From assembly GCA_019449635.1 (NCBI GenBank), contig JAGRPI010000013.1, positions 34,813-98,812 of the forward strand: a DNA stretch of 64,000 nt, written 5' to 3'. The DNA comes from Candidatus Ferrigenium bremense. GTDB taxonomy: Bacteria; Pseudomonadota; Gammaproteobacteria; Burkholderiales; Gallionellaceae. The translations under genes were made by a program, and so were the position numbers. How positions within the stretch are numbered: position 1 is the first letter of the stretch; every line of letters begins with the position of its first letter. Shown here one piece after another: positions 40,635 through 48,697 of the stretch. The notes beneath the pieces are model-generated. The model did not search any database. It saw only the letters and a list, made by a program, of their open reading frames with translations, and was not told where the DNA came from.

Positions 40635-43088
40635 ATGAAATCACTATTCACCCCGGCCATCGCCCTGATGAACCGCTTGGGCTATACCCGCAAATTCACG
40701 CTGCTGGCGCTGATGTCCGTGGTTGCGTTCGCAATGGTGACATACAGTCTCTATGCCTCTCTTAATGAGGAGATACGCACTTCAGAGCGTGAACTGGAAG
40801 GACTCGCGCTGATCGAGCCGATTTCCCTAACCGTGCAGTCCATCCAGCGACACCGTGGATTTTCGGCTGCGCTTCTCAGCAACAGCAGCGAGGCCATGCG
40901 GGATAGGCGCGCTGCCAAGGAAAGAGAAACCACCCAGGCTTTCGATGCGGTGGATGGGAAGCTGCCTCCCGACTTGAGAGCGACCGAAGGCTGGCGCAAC
41001 ATCAAGACAAACTGGGAACACCTGCAAAAAAAAGGGCTCGGCATGACGATGACCGGCAATTTTGCCGCGCATACCCGCCTGATCGAAAAGCTATTGGCTT
41101 TTCAGGTAGCCGTCGCCGATGAATATGCGCTGACCCTGGATCCGCAGATTGACGCGTACTACCTGATTGACACCGCCATCAATAAGTTACCGGCTGCACT
41201 GGAGCACATTGGCCAGCTTCGTGCCTACGGCAGTGGCATTCTGGCCAGGAAGCAGATTGGCGGGGAGCAGAAAATAACCATATTCAAAATAATCGGCATG
41301 CTTGACGATGCACTCCCAGGATTCAATGACAACCTTGAGAAGACCGGCCGCTACAACCCGCAGCTACGGAGTTCGCTCTCGGCGACATCCAGGGAGGTTG
41401 CCGATTCGGCGCAGCAGGTTATCGGCGCCATGGAATCCGACATTCTCACCGGACATTTCACCCTGTCTCCCGAGGATTTTTTCGCAATAACCACCTCGGC
41501 GATAGACAAGAGCTATGCCCAGATGTATGAATCCCTGCTGCCAACGACCGAAGCGCTTATCAAGACACGCATTGCGCAGGCGGAAAAGATACTGCGCGTC
41601 AGTATTGGCATTGCCCTGTTGCTGCTGCTGATCGTGACTTATTTCGCGATCGGCATCTACCATTCCATTATCGACAACATCCAGTCGCTGGCGTATTCCG
41701 CCCGCACCTTCGCCGGCGGCAACATCAGCGAGCGGGTTCGCCTCGCCTCGAGCGACGAACTTGTCCAGATCGGCGACAGCTTCAATGAAATGGCCGACGG
41801 CTTCAATGCCATGCTTGCGGCACACAAGCAGGCGGAAGAGGCCGTCCGCGAATCGCATGATTTGCTGCATTCCGTCGTGGAAAATACGCCCGCCCGCATA
41901 TTCTGGAAAGATCGCGATTCGCGCTATCTGGGCTGCAACACCCGGTTCGCGCAAGATGCCGGATACTCCACGCCGGGCGAGCTGAGCGGTAAAACCGATT
42001 TCGACATGGGATGGAAGGATCAGGCCGACCTATATCGCGCCGACGACAGGGACGTGATGGAATCGGGCAACCCCAGGCTGGATTACGAAGAGCCCCAGAC
42101 GACACCGGACGGCAACATGATCTGGCTGCGCACCTCCAAGGTGCCGCTGCGTGACAGGAGCAACCGGGTCATCGGCATTCTGGGCGTCTATGAAGACATC
42201 ACCGCGCGCAAGCAGGCGGAAGAGGAACTGCGCGAATATAACCAGAAACTGGAGGCGATCAACCATCAATTGCAGGATGCGCAGAACATGCTGCTGCAAT
42301 CCGAGAAGATGTCCTCGATCGGGCAACTGGCGGCGGGCGTGGCGCACGAGATCAACAACCCGATCGGCTATGTGTATTCCAACCTCGGCACGCTGGAGAA
42401 ATACGTACAGGACGCCTTCGGCATGATCGGGCAATACGAGCAGGCCGAGAACGCGATCGCCGATGAAGCGGTGCGCGCGCGGCTCAAGGCGGCGCGCGAG
42501 AAGCTGGACATCGGGTTCCTCAAGGAAGACCTGCGCGCGCTGATGAACGAGTCGAAGGACGGCATCACGCGCGTCAAGAAGATCGTGCAGAACCTCAAGG
42601 ATTTCTCGCATGTCGATGCCTCGGACGAATGGCACTTTGCCGACCTGCACAACGGGCTGGACAGCACGCTGAATATCGTCAGCAATGAGATCAAGTACAA
42701 GGCGGACGTGGTCAGGGAATACGGCGATATTCCCGAAGTGGAATGCCTGTCCTCGCAGCTCAACCAGGTGTTTATGAACCTGCTGGTCAACGCCGCCCAT
42801 GCGATCGAGGAGCGCGGCACGATCACCATCCGCACCGGCCAGCAGGAAGGCGGGGTATGGGTGGAAATCGCCGACACCGGCAAGGGCATCGCGCCCGAGC
42901 ATCTCAACAAGATCTTCGACCCGTTCTTCACCACCAAGCCGGTCGGCAAGGGGACGGGGTTGGGCTTGTCGCTGTCCTATGGCATCATCCAGAAACATCA
43001 CGGGCGCATCGAGGTCGAGAGCGAACCCGGCAAGGGCACGACGTTCAGGGTGTGGCTGCCGGTGAGACAGCCGCTGGAAAATACATAA
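40635..43088 (+). CDS. membrane histidine kinase, NIT-like input, HAMP and PAS
   Basis: An 817-residue kinase. Order: FTPAIALMNRLGYTRKFTLL start, TM1, periplasmic NIT-like helical domain (IQRHRGFSAALLSN), TM2 (about 315-340), HAMP, PAS (VVENTPARIFWKDRDSRYLG), coiled coil and NtrB-like kinase core with His571. The input half is a paralogue of the GGDEF-EAL protein at 31923 and of the next kinase; the output half matches the kinases on both sides. It starts nine bases after the previous stop. Confidence 0.93.
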   Translation: MKSLFTPAIALMNRLGYTRKFTLLALMSVVAFAMVTYSLYASLNEEIRTSERELEGLALIEPISLTVQSIQRHRGFSAALLSNSSEAMRDRRAAKERETTQAFDAVDGKLPPDLRATEGWRNIKTNWEHLQKKGLGMTMTGNFAAHTRLIEKLLAFQVAVADEYALTLDPQIDAYYLIDTAINKLPAALEHIGQLRAYGSGILARKQIGGEQKITIFKIIGMLDDALPGFNDNLEKTGRYNPQLRSSLSATSREVADSAQQVIGAMESDILTGHFTLSPEDFFAITTSAIDKSYAQMYESLLPTTEALIKTRIAQAEKILRVSIGIALLLLLIVTYFAIGIYHSIIDNIQSLAYSARTFAGGNISERVRLASSDELVQIGDSFNEMADGFNAMLAAHKQAEEAVRESHDLLHSVVENTPARIFWKDRDSRYLGCNTRFAQDAGYSTPGELSGKTDFDMGWKDQADLYRADDRDVMESGNPRLDYEEPQTTPDGNMIWLRTSKVPLRDRSNRVIGILGVYEDITARKQAEEELREYNQKLEAINHQLQDAQNMLLQSEKMSSIGQLAAGVAHEINNPIGYVYSNLGTLEKYVQDAFGMIGQYEQAENAIADEAVRARLKAAREKLDIGFLKEDLRALMNESKDGITRVKKIVQNLKDFSHVDASDEWHFADLHNGLDSTLNIVSNEIKYKADVVREYGDIPEVECLSSQLNQVFMNLLVNAAHAIEERGTITIRTGQQEGGVWVEIADTGKGIAPEHLNKIFDPFFTTKPVGKGTGLGLSLSYGIIQKHHGRIEVESEPGKGTTFRVWLPVRQPLENT

Positions 43089-43111
43089 GGATTTCTTCTA
43101 ACCGACACCAG

Positions 43112-45175
43112 ATGAATATGAGCAATTTCCTACGGACATTCTTCCTGCCCGCCACCCTCCTGATGAGCCGCCTGAACTACACCCGAAAGTTCCTGCTGCT
43201 CGCGCTGGTCTCCCTGGCCGCTTTTGGGGTGATGGCATATGGCCTTCACGAAGCTTTCGACAAGGACATCAAGCTTGCGCAGCTTAATCTGAAAGGCATC
43301 GCGCAGACCAAGCCGATTCCCATGGCCATCCAGGCCATACAGAACCGCCGCGGCCGCCGGGCTGCGTTCCTCAATAACCACATGGGCATGGGGGATGATT
43401 ATGAAGAGGTGGACAGGAAAGCCGACAGCGCTTTCAAGGCACTGGAGGAAAATCTGCCTCCCGGCATGAGGAAAAGAGAAGACTGGCAGAACATCAGGAC
43501 GAACTGGGAGCGCCTGAGAAAAGAAGAACCCGGCATGGCGGCGGCCGACAACTTTGCCGCACATAGCCGCGTGATCGAGCAATTATTGTCTTTCGGCGGC
43601 GTTATCGCCGATGAATACGCGCTGACGGATCCGCAGATCGACACCTACTACCTGATAGACACCACCATCAACAAGCTGCCGGATATGCTTGAGCATATCG
43701 GGCAGCTCCGCGCCTACGGCGTCAGCATTCTGGGCAGCAAACAGCTCACCGATCAGCAGAAAATCCGCCTGTATAAAATAATAGGCGTCATCGACGATGC
43801 GCTCGCCGCCCTCGAGATCAGCTTCAGGAAGACCGGCCAGCATAACCGGGCGATACAGGGCAAACTCTCGTCATCCTCCAGGGAAATTGCAGACTCGGTG
43901 CGGCAGGTTGTCGGCATCGTGGAAGCCGATCTCCTGGACAAACGTTTCGCCACGCCCCCCGAGGATTATTATGAGAAAACCACCCTGGCAATAAACAACA
44001 GCTATCTGCAAATGTACGAATCGCTGCTGCCGACCACCGGAGCGCTGCTCAAGGAGCGCATCGCGCGGGCTGAAAACACGCTGTACGCCAGCGTTGGTGT
44101 TGCGATGCTGCTGCTGATGATCGTGACCTATTTCGTGATAGGCATCTACTATTCCATTGTCGATAACGTCCGCTCACTCGCCCACTCTGCGCGCGCTATC
44201 GCCAACGGCAACCTGGACGCGCGCATCAGCCTCGGCACGCGCGACGAACTCGGCCAGATCGGAGATAGCTTCAACGAAATGGCGGACGGCTTCAATGCCA
44301 TGCTCGCGGCGCGCGAACAGGCAGAGGAGGCCTTGCGGCAGAGCCACACGGAACTGAAGGATGCGCAGGACCACCTGATGCAAGCCGACAAGATGTCCTC
44401 GATCGGGCAGCTCGCGGCCGGCGTGGCGCACGAGATCAACAACCCCATCGGCTATGTGTATTCCAACCTCGGCACGCTGGAGAAATACGTACAGGACGCC
44501 TTCGGCATGATCGGGCAATACGAGCAGGCCGAAGGCGCGATCGCCGACGAAGCGGTGCGCGCAAGGCTCAGGGCGGCGCGCGAGAAACTGGACATCAGGT
44601 TCCTCAAGGATGACCTGCGCGCGCTGATGAACGAGTCGAAGGACGGCATCACGCGCGTCAAGAAGATCGTGCAGAGCCTCAAGGATTTCTCCCATGTGGA
44701 CGTCTCGGAAGAATGGCATTTCGCCGACCTGCACAACGGGCTGGACAGCACGCTGAACATCGTCCACAACGAGATCAAGTACAAGGCGAACGTGGTCAGG
44801 GAATACGGCGACATCCCGGAGGTGGAGTGCCTGTCCTCGCAGCTCAACCAGGTGTTCATGAACCTGTTGGTGAACGCCGCCCACGCCATCGAGGAACGCG
44901 GCACGATCACCGTGCGCACCGGCCAGCAGGGAGATGGGGTATGGGTGGAAGTGGCGGACACCGGCAAGGGCATCGCGCCGGAGCATCTCAAGAAGATCTT
45001 CATTCCGTTCTTCACCACCAAGCCGGTCGGCAAGGGGACAGGGTTGGGCCTGTCGCTGTCCTATGGCATCATCCAGAAGCATCACGGGCGCATCAAGGTC
45101 GAGAGCGAACCCGGCAAGGGCACGACCTTCAGGGTGTGGCTGCCGGTGAAACAGCCGCAGGGTGAGCAGGCATGA
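43112..45175 (+). CDS. membrane histidine kinase, NIT-like input and HAMP
   Basis: A 687-residue kinase like the preceding one but without the PAS domain: TM1, NIT-like periplasmic domain ([14 protein letters not shown], in which the HRG histidine is Arg), TM2 (about 325-350), HAMP, a short coiled coil and the kinase core with His440. In the catalytic domain [10 protein letters not shown] replaces [10 protein letters not shown], altering a usually conserved aspartate. The ATG at 43112 is chosen (MNMSNFL); 43118 is an alternative. It is 23 bases after the previous stop and 49 bases before the HD-GYP gene. Confidence 0.92.
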   Translation: MNMSNFLRTFFLPATLLMSRLNYTRKFLLLALVSLAAFGVMAYGLHEAFDKDIKLAQLNLKGIAQTKPIPMAIQAIQNRRGRRAAFLNNHMGMGDDYEEVDRKADSAFKALEENLPPGMRKREDWQNIRTNWERLRKEEPGMAAADNFAAHSRVIEQLLSFGGVIADEYALTDPQIDTYYLIDTTINKLPDMLEHIGQLRAYGVSILGSKQLTDQQKIRLYKIIGVIDDALAALEISFRKTGQHNRAIQGKLSSSSREIADSVRQVVGIVEADLLDKRFATPPEDYYEKTTLAINNSYLQMYESLLPTTGALLKERIARAENTLYASVGVAMLLLMIVTYFVIGIYYSIVDNVRSLAHSARAIANGNLDARISLGTRDELGQIGDSFNEMADGFNAMLAAREQAEEALRQSHTELKDAQDHLMQADKMSSIGQLAAGVAHEINNPIGYVYSNLGTLEKYVQDAFGMIGQYEQAEGAIADEAVRARLRAAREKLDIRFLKDDLRALMNESKDGITRVKKIVQSLKDFSHVDVSEEWHFADLHNGLDSTLNIVHNEIKYKANVVREYGDIPEVECLSSQLNQVFMNLLVNAAHAIEERGTITVRTGQQGDGVWVEVADTGKGIAPEHLKKIFIPFFTTKPVGKGTGLGLSLSYGIIQKHHGRIKVESEPGKGTTFRVWLPVKQPQGEQA

Positions 45176-45224
45176 ACCGGCGGAAGAGAACAAATGAAAG
45201 TCTATTCGAGGGGTGGATACGCGC

Positions 45225-46538
45225 ATGACTGAATCACAGGGCACAACGGCACAGGAAGCGCAGGCAACCCTGCTGTTCGTTGACGATGAGGCCAACATCC
45301 TTGCGTCGCTGAAGCGGCTGTTCCGTCCGCAAGGCTACCGCATCCTTACGGCGGAGAGCGGCGCGCAGGGGCTGGAAATCATGGCGCGCGAAAGCGTCGA
45401 CCTGGTGATCTCCGACATGCGCATGCCGGAGATGAACGGCGCGCAATTCCTGGAAAGAGTCAGGGAAAAATGGCCGGAGACGGTGCGCATCCTGCTGACC
45501 GGCTATGCCGAGATCGGCGCGACCATCGAGGCCATCAACAGGGGGCAGATCTACCGCTACATCTCCAAGCCCTGGGAAGACAACGATGTTACCCTGATCG
45601 TCAAACATGCCTTGCAGCAGAAGATGCTGGAGCAGGAAAAACAGCGCCTGGAAGAATTGGCGCGCAGGCAGAACGAAGAACTGAAGGAGCTGAACGCCAA
45701 TCTGGAAGAACGGGTCAAGGCACGTACCGAGGAAGTGCGCCAGACGATGGGCTTCCTGGAAGTTGCGCACGAGAAGCTGAAGAAGAGCTTCATCACCTCG
45801 ATTCGCGTCTTCTCCAACCTGATCGAGATGCGCAACGAAAGGATGAGAGGGCATGCATCCCGTGTCGCCGAAATGGCCAGGTCGCTCGCGCAGCATATGG
45901 GGATGGGTCCTGTAGAAGTGCAGGATGTGTTCGTCGCCGGCCTGCTGCTCGACATCGGAAAGATCGGCCTGCCGGATTACCTGCTGGAGAAGCCGTTCAC
46001 GACTCTGACCCCCAAGGAGCGCTCCGAGGTCGTGAAATCCCCGGTCAATGGGCAGATGGCGCTGATGGCGCTGGAGCAACTGCATGGCGCGGCGCAACTG
46101 ATTCGCGCACACCGTGAGCATTTCGACGGAACGGGCTACCCGGACAGATTAGCCGGGCTGGAAATACCGCTGGGCGCACGCATCCTGACCGTCGTCAGCG
46201 ACTATGAGGCGGCCCAGACCGGCACGCTGCTGACCCGGCGCCTGAATCGGGCCGATGCGCTCGCGTTCATCCGGGACAACGCCGGGAAGCGCTACGATCC
46301 GGCGGTGGTGGCGGCCTTCCTGAAGAATGGCATACATGCCAAGGGGGAAACGGAACTGGTGCTGGGCTCGCACGAGCTCCTCCCCGGCATGGAGTTGTCG
46401 CGGGACATGGTGGCGCAGGACGGGTTGTTGCTGCTTCCGAAGGGCACGGTACTGACCGAGGGAAGGATCGAGGAAATCCAGTTCTTTGAGCGCAGTGGCA
46501 GGAAACTGGTGATTTACGTGGCGGCTCCTAAAACGTGA
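45225..46538 (+). CDS. response regulator with degenerate HD-GYP domain
   Basis: A 437-residue protein: receiver (about 20-140, ISDMRMPEMNG), coiled coil, HD-GYP-like domain and a short C-terminal extension. The usual LHDIGKIG reads LLDIGKIG, with Leu242 in place of the metal-binding His before Asp243. HREHFDGTGYP is kept. Loss of that His predicts poor or no c-di-GMP hydrolysis, so it may be a sensor or adaptor. The ATG at 45225 has GAGGGG 11 bases upstream; a GTG at 45213 overlaps that site. It lies directly before the MglA-like gene. Confidence 0.9.
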   Translation: MTESQGTTAQEAQATLLFVDDEANILASLKRLFRPQGYRILTAESGAQGLEIMARESVDLVISDMRMPEMNGAQFLERVREKWPETVRILLTGYAEIGATIEAINRGQIYRYISKPWEDNDVTLIVKHALQQKMLEQEKQRLEELARRQNEELKELNANLEERVKARTEEVRQTMGFLEVAHEKLKKSFITSIRVFSNLIEMRNERMRGHASRVAEMARSLAQHMGMGPVEVQDVFVAGLLLDIGKIGLPDYLLEKPFTTLTPKERSEVVKSPVNGQMALMALEQLHGAAQLIRAHREHFDGTGYPDRLAGLEIPLGARILTVVSDYEAAQTGTLLTRRLNRADALAFIRDNAGKRYDPAVVAAFLKNGIHAKGETELVLGSHELLPGMELSRDMVAQDGLLLLPKGTVLTEGRIEEIQFFERSGRKLVIYVAAPKT

Positions 46539-46600
46539 TTCCCCGTCATGAACCCATGAACGAAGGCTATCCGGGCCGGCTATTCTGATCAGGATCAACC

Positions 46601-47266
46601 ATGGCAGATATCGACGAAGCAAAACGCAGCCTGACCATCAAGCTGGTCTATTACGGTCCGGCCATGAGCGGCAAGACCACCAACCTGATGCGCCTGCATG
46701 ACCTGCTGTCCCCGGATTTGAAGGGCGAGATCATGACGCTGGAAACGCAGAACGACCGCACGCTGTTTTTTGACCTGCTGCCCTTGGGTTTCCGCACCCC
46801 TTCCGGCTGGCTGGTCAAGTTCAAGCTCTATACAGTTCCCGGGCAGGTGGTGCATGACGCAACCCGCAAGGCGGTCTTGTCGCGCGCCGATGGCGTGGTG
46901 TTTGTGGCGGACTCGCAGCGTTCGCAGGGCATCAACAATTCCGAATCGTTCCAGAATCTGGAGGACAACGCGCGCCGCGTCGGGCTGGATTTCGGCACGC
47001 TGCCCATCGTGGTGCAGTTCAACAAGCGCGATCTACCGAATGTGCTGTCCGAAGAAGAGATACACGGGCGCTGGTCGGCCGCGCCCTGGCCGCTGGTGAT
47101 GGCCTCCGCGCTCACAGGAACGGGCGTGCGCGAGACCTTCGTCAAGCTGCTGGAAGCGGTCTATCCGCTTCTGGACAGGAACTTCTCCTTGAGCGAGAAG
47201 CACGGCACCGACGCAAAGGCGTTTATCGACGCCGCAGTGGGAGAGCAGCTTGGAAATCCACGCTAG
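46601..47266 (+). CDS. MglA-like small GTPase
   Basis: A 221-residue Ras-like GTPase of the bacterial MglA family. P-loop GPAMSGKTTN (19-28); switch II/PM3 region TVPGQVVHDATRKAVLSRAD with the MglA-type PGQ; VFVADSQRSQ; base-recognition NKRDLPN. MglA of Myxococcus marks the leading pole and directs type IV pili and gliding. No MglB (roadblock) partner is next to it. It overlaps the next kinase gene by 17 bases and lies 1.4 kb upstream of a receiver-PilB-like ATPase, a strong contextual hint that it controls that motor. The C-terminal 20 residues are variable. Confidence 0.92.
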   Translation: MADIDEAKRSLTIKLVYYGPAMSGKTTNLMRLHDLLSPDLKGEIMTLETQNDRTLFFDLLPLGFRTPSGWLVKFKLYTVPGQVVHDATRKAVLSRADGVVFVADSQRSQGINNSESFQNLEDNARRVGLDFGTLPIVVQFNKRDLPNVLSEEEIHGRWSAAPWPLVMASALTGTGVRETFVKLLEAVYPLLDRNFSLSEKHGTDAKAFIDAAVGEQLGNPR

Positions 47267-48479
47267 AGGTTATGACAGCACGCTGAGCCTGCGCGAGCTG
47301 CTTTCCGGCATCCCGCCGGACAGGCTGTCTGCCGCGCTGACCGTATTGCTGGGCGGGCCGGCGCGGATCGTGTCCGCCGATGGCGCCTGGGTGATGGGCG
47401 ACGCCCCGCCCCTCGCGGAAAACGCGAGACGTCTGCCGCTGGTTCACGACCTGGAAACCGCCGGCTATCTCGAGACAGCGGCGGCGGATGAGGCGCGGGT
47501 GCGCGCCGCTGCGAACCTGCTGGAGCTGTTCATGCGATCCGGCGCGCGCTACTTCATGGCATCGGAGATGCATATCGAAGTGGTGAAGGCGGACTATGAA
47601 GAATTGCAGCGCAGGCATGCGGCCCTCGCGGAATCCGAGGCGCGCTACAGGGCACTGGCGGAGAATCTCGAGGAGCGTGTCAGGGAGCAGGTGAACACCA
47701 TCGCATCCGCCCACCGCCAGCTCTACCAGGCAGAGAAGCTGGCTTCGGTCGGGCAACTGGCGGCAGGCGTGGCGCATGAGATCAACAATCCGATCGGCTT
47801 CATCCGCAGCAACCTGGGCACGGCGCAATCCTATGTGGAGAAATTCCGGAGTGTGGCCGGGCAGGTCAAGTCCGGCGGCAATGCCGCGCTGCTCGGCGCA
47901 TGGCAGGCCGCCGACCTCGATTTCGTGCTGGAAGATTTTCCGTCGCTGTTGCAGGAGAGTGTGGACGGCGCCGACCGCGTGGCACGCATCGTGTCCGATC
48001 TCAAGGGTTTCTCCAATGTGGACCAGGCCGAGGAAGAGGTCGTCGATCTCAACGACTGCATCCGTTCCGCCTGCAATGTGGCCGCCCACCAGATCAACAG
48101 CCGCGCCGACCTGAAACTGGCGCTTGGCGAGTTGCCGCCGCTGCGCTGCAAGGCGGGACACCTGAGCCAGGTATTCCTCAACCTGCTGCTCAACGCGGCG
48201 CAGGCGATGAAGGAACGCGGCGAGATCCGCATCCGGAGCGGCGTCGAGGACGGCCAGATCGTCATCCGCTTCTCGGATAGCGGATGCGGCATCCCGCCCG
48301 AGATATTGCCGCGCATCTTCGACCCGTTCTTCACCACCCGCGATGTGGGTTCCGGCACCGGCCTGGGGCTGACGGTGAGCCGCGATATCGTTGTCTCGCA
48401 TGGCGGGCATATTGAGGTCGAAAGTAAAGCGGGCGCGGGTACGACATTCACGATATATTTGCCGCTCGATAAGGCGTAG
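47250..48479 (+). CDS. histidine kinase coupled to the MglA-like gene
   Basis: A 409-residue soluble kinase. The N-terminal 110 residues have no recognised domain (LRELLSGIPPDRLSAALTVL), then a coiled coil, an NtrB-like DHp with His176 ([15 protein letters not shown]) and HATPase (GTGLGLTVSRDI). The start is TTG at 47250, with GGGAGAG upstream, overlapping the GTPase gene, so the two are translationally coupled. The kinase core is related to but clearly distinct from the three tandem kinases. The likely target is the receiver of the next gene. The unknown N-terminus may contact the GTPase; that is inference. Confidence 0.9.
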   Translation: MEIHARGYDSTLSLRELLSGIPPDRLSAALTVLLGGPARIVSADGAWVMGDAPPLAENARRLPLVHDLETAGYLETAAADEARVRAAANLLELFMRSGARYFMASEMHIEVVKADYEELQRRHAALAESEARYRALAENLEERVREQVNTIASAHRQLYQAEKLASVGQLAAGVAHEINNPIGFIRSNLGTAQSYVEKFRSVAGQVKSGGNAALLGAWQAADLDFVLEDFPSLLQESVDGADRVARIVSDLKGFSNVDQAEEEVVDLNDCIRSACNVAAHQINSRADLKLALGELPPLRCKAGHLSQVFLNLLLNAAQAMKERGEIRIRSGVEDGQIVIRFSDSGCGIPPEILPRIFDPFFTTRDVGSGTGLGLTVSRDIVVSHGGHIEVESKAGAGTTFTIYLPLDKA

Positions 48480-48510
48480 TTTATTGTAGTGTCGGCTTTG
48501 CATCATGGCC

Positions 48511-48634
48511 GTAGGTCGGGCTTCAGCCCGATAGAATACCTGTAGGTCGGGTTAGCGGCTTTATCGCGTAACCCGACGTGATCTGGCACAAAACGTCGGG
48601 TTACGGCGCAAAAAACCGCGCCTAACCCGACCTA
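48511..48634. repeat. REP units before the receiver-ATPase gene
   Basis: A short GTAGGTCGGGCTTCAGCCCGA hairpin-like unit (48511-48531, quoted in part: GGTCGGGCTTCAGCCCGA) precedes a full GGTCGGGTTAGCG...CTAACCCGACC doublet (48542-48634). They separate the kinase gene from the ATPase gene. No other feature is seen in the 48480-48697 gap. Confidence 0.75.
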
Positions 48635-48697
48635 CATAACTCGATGCAGGCACGACCTTTACCATCCATTTACCGATCGACCGGAGGAACCCGTAAC

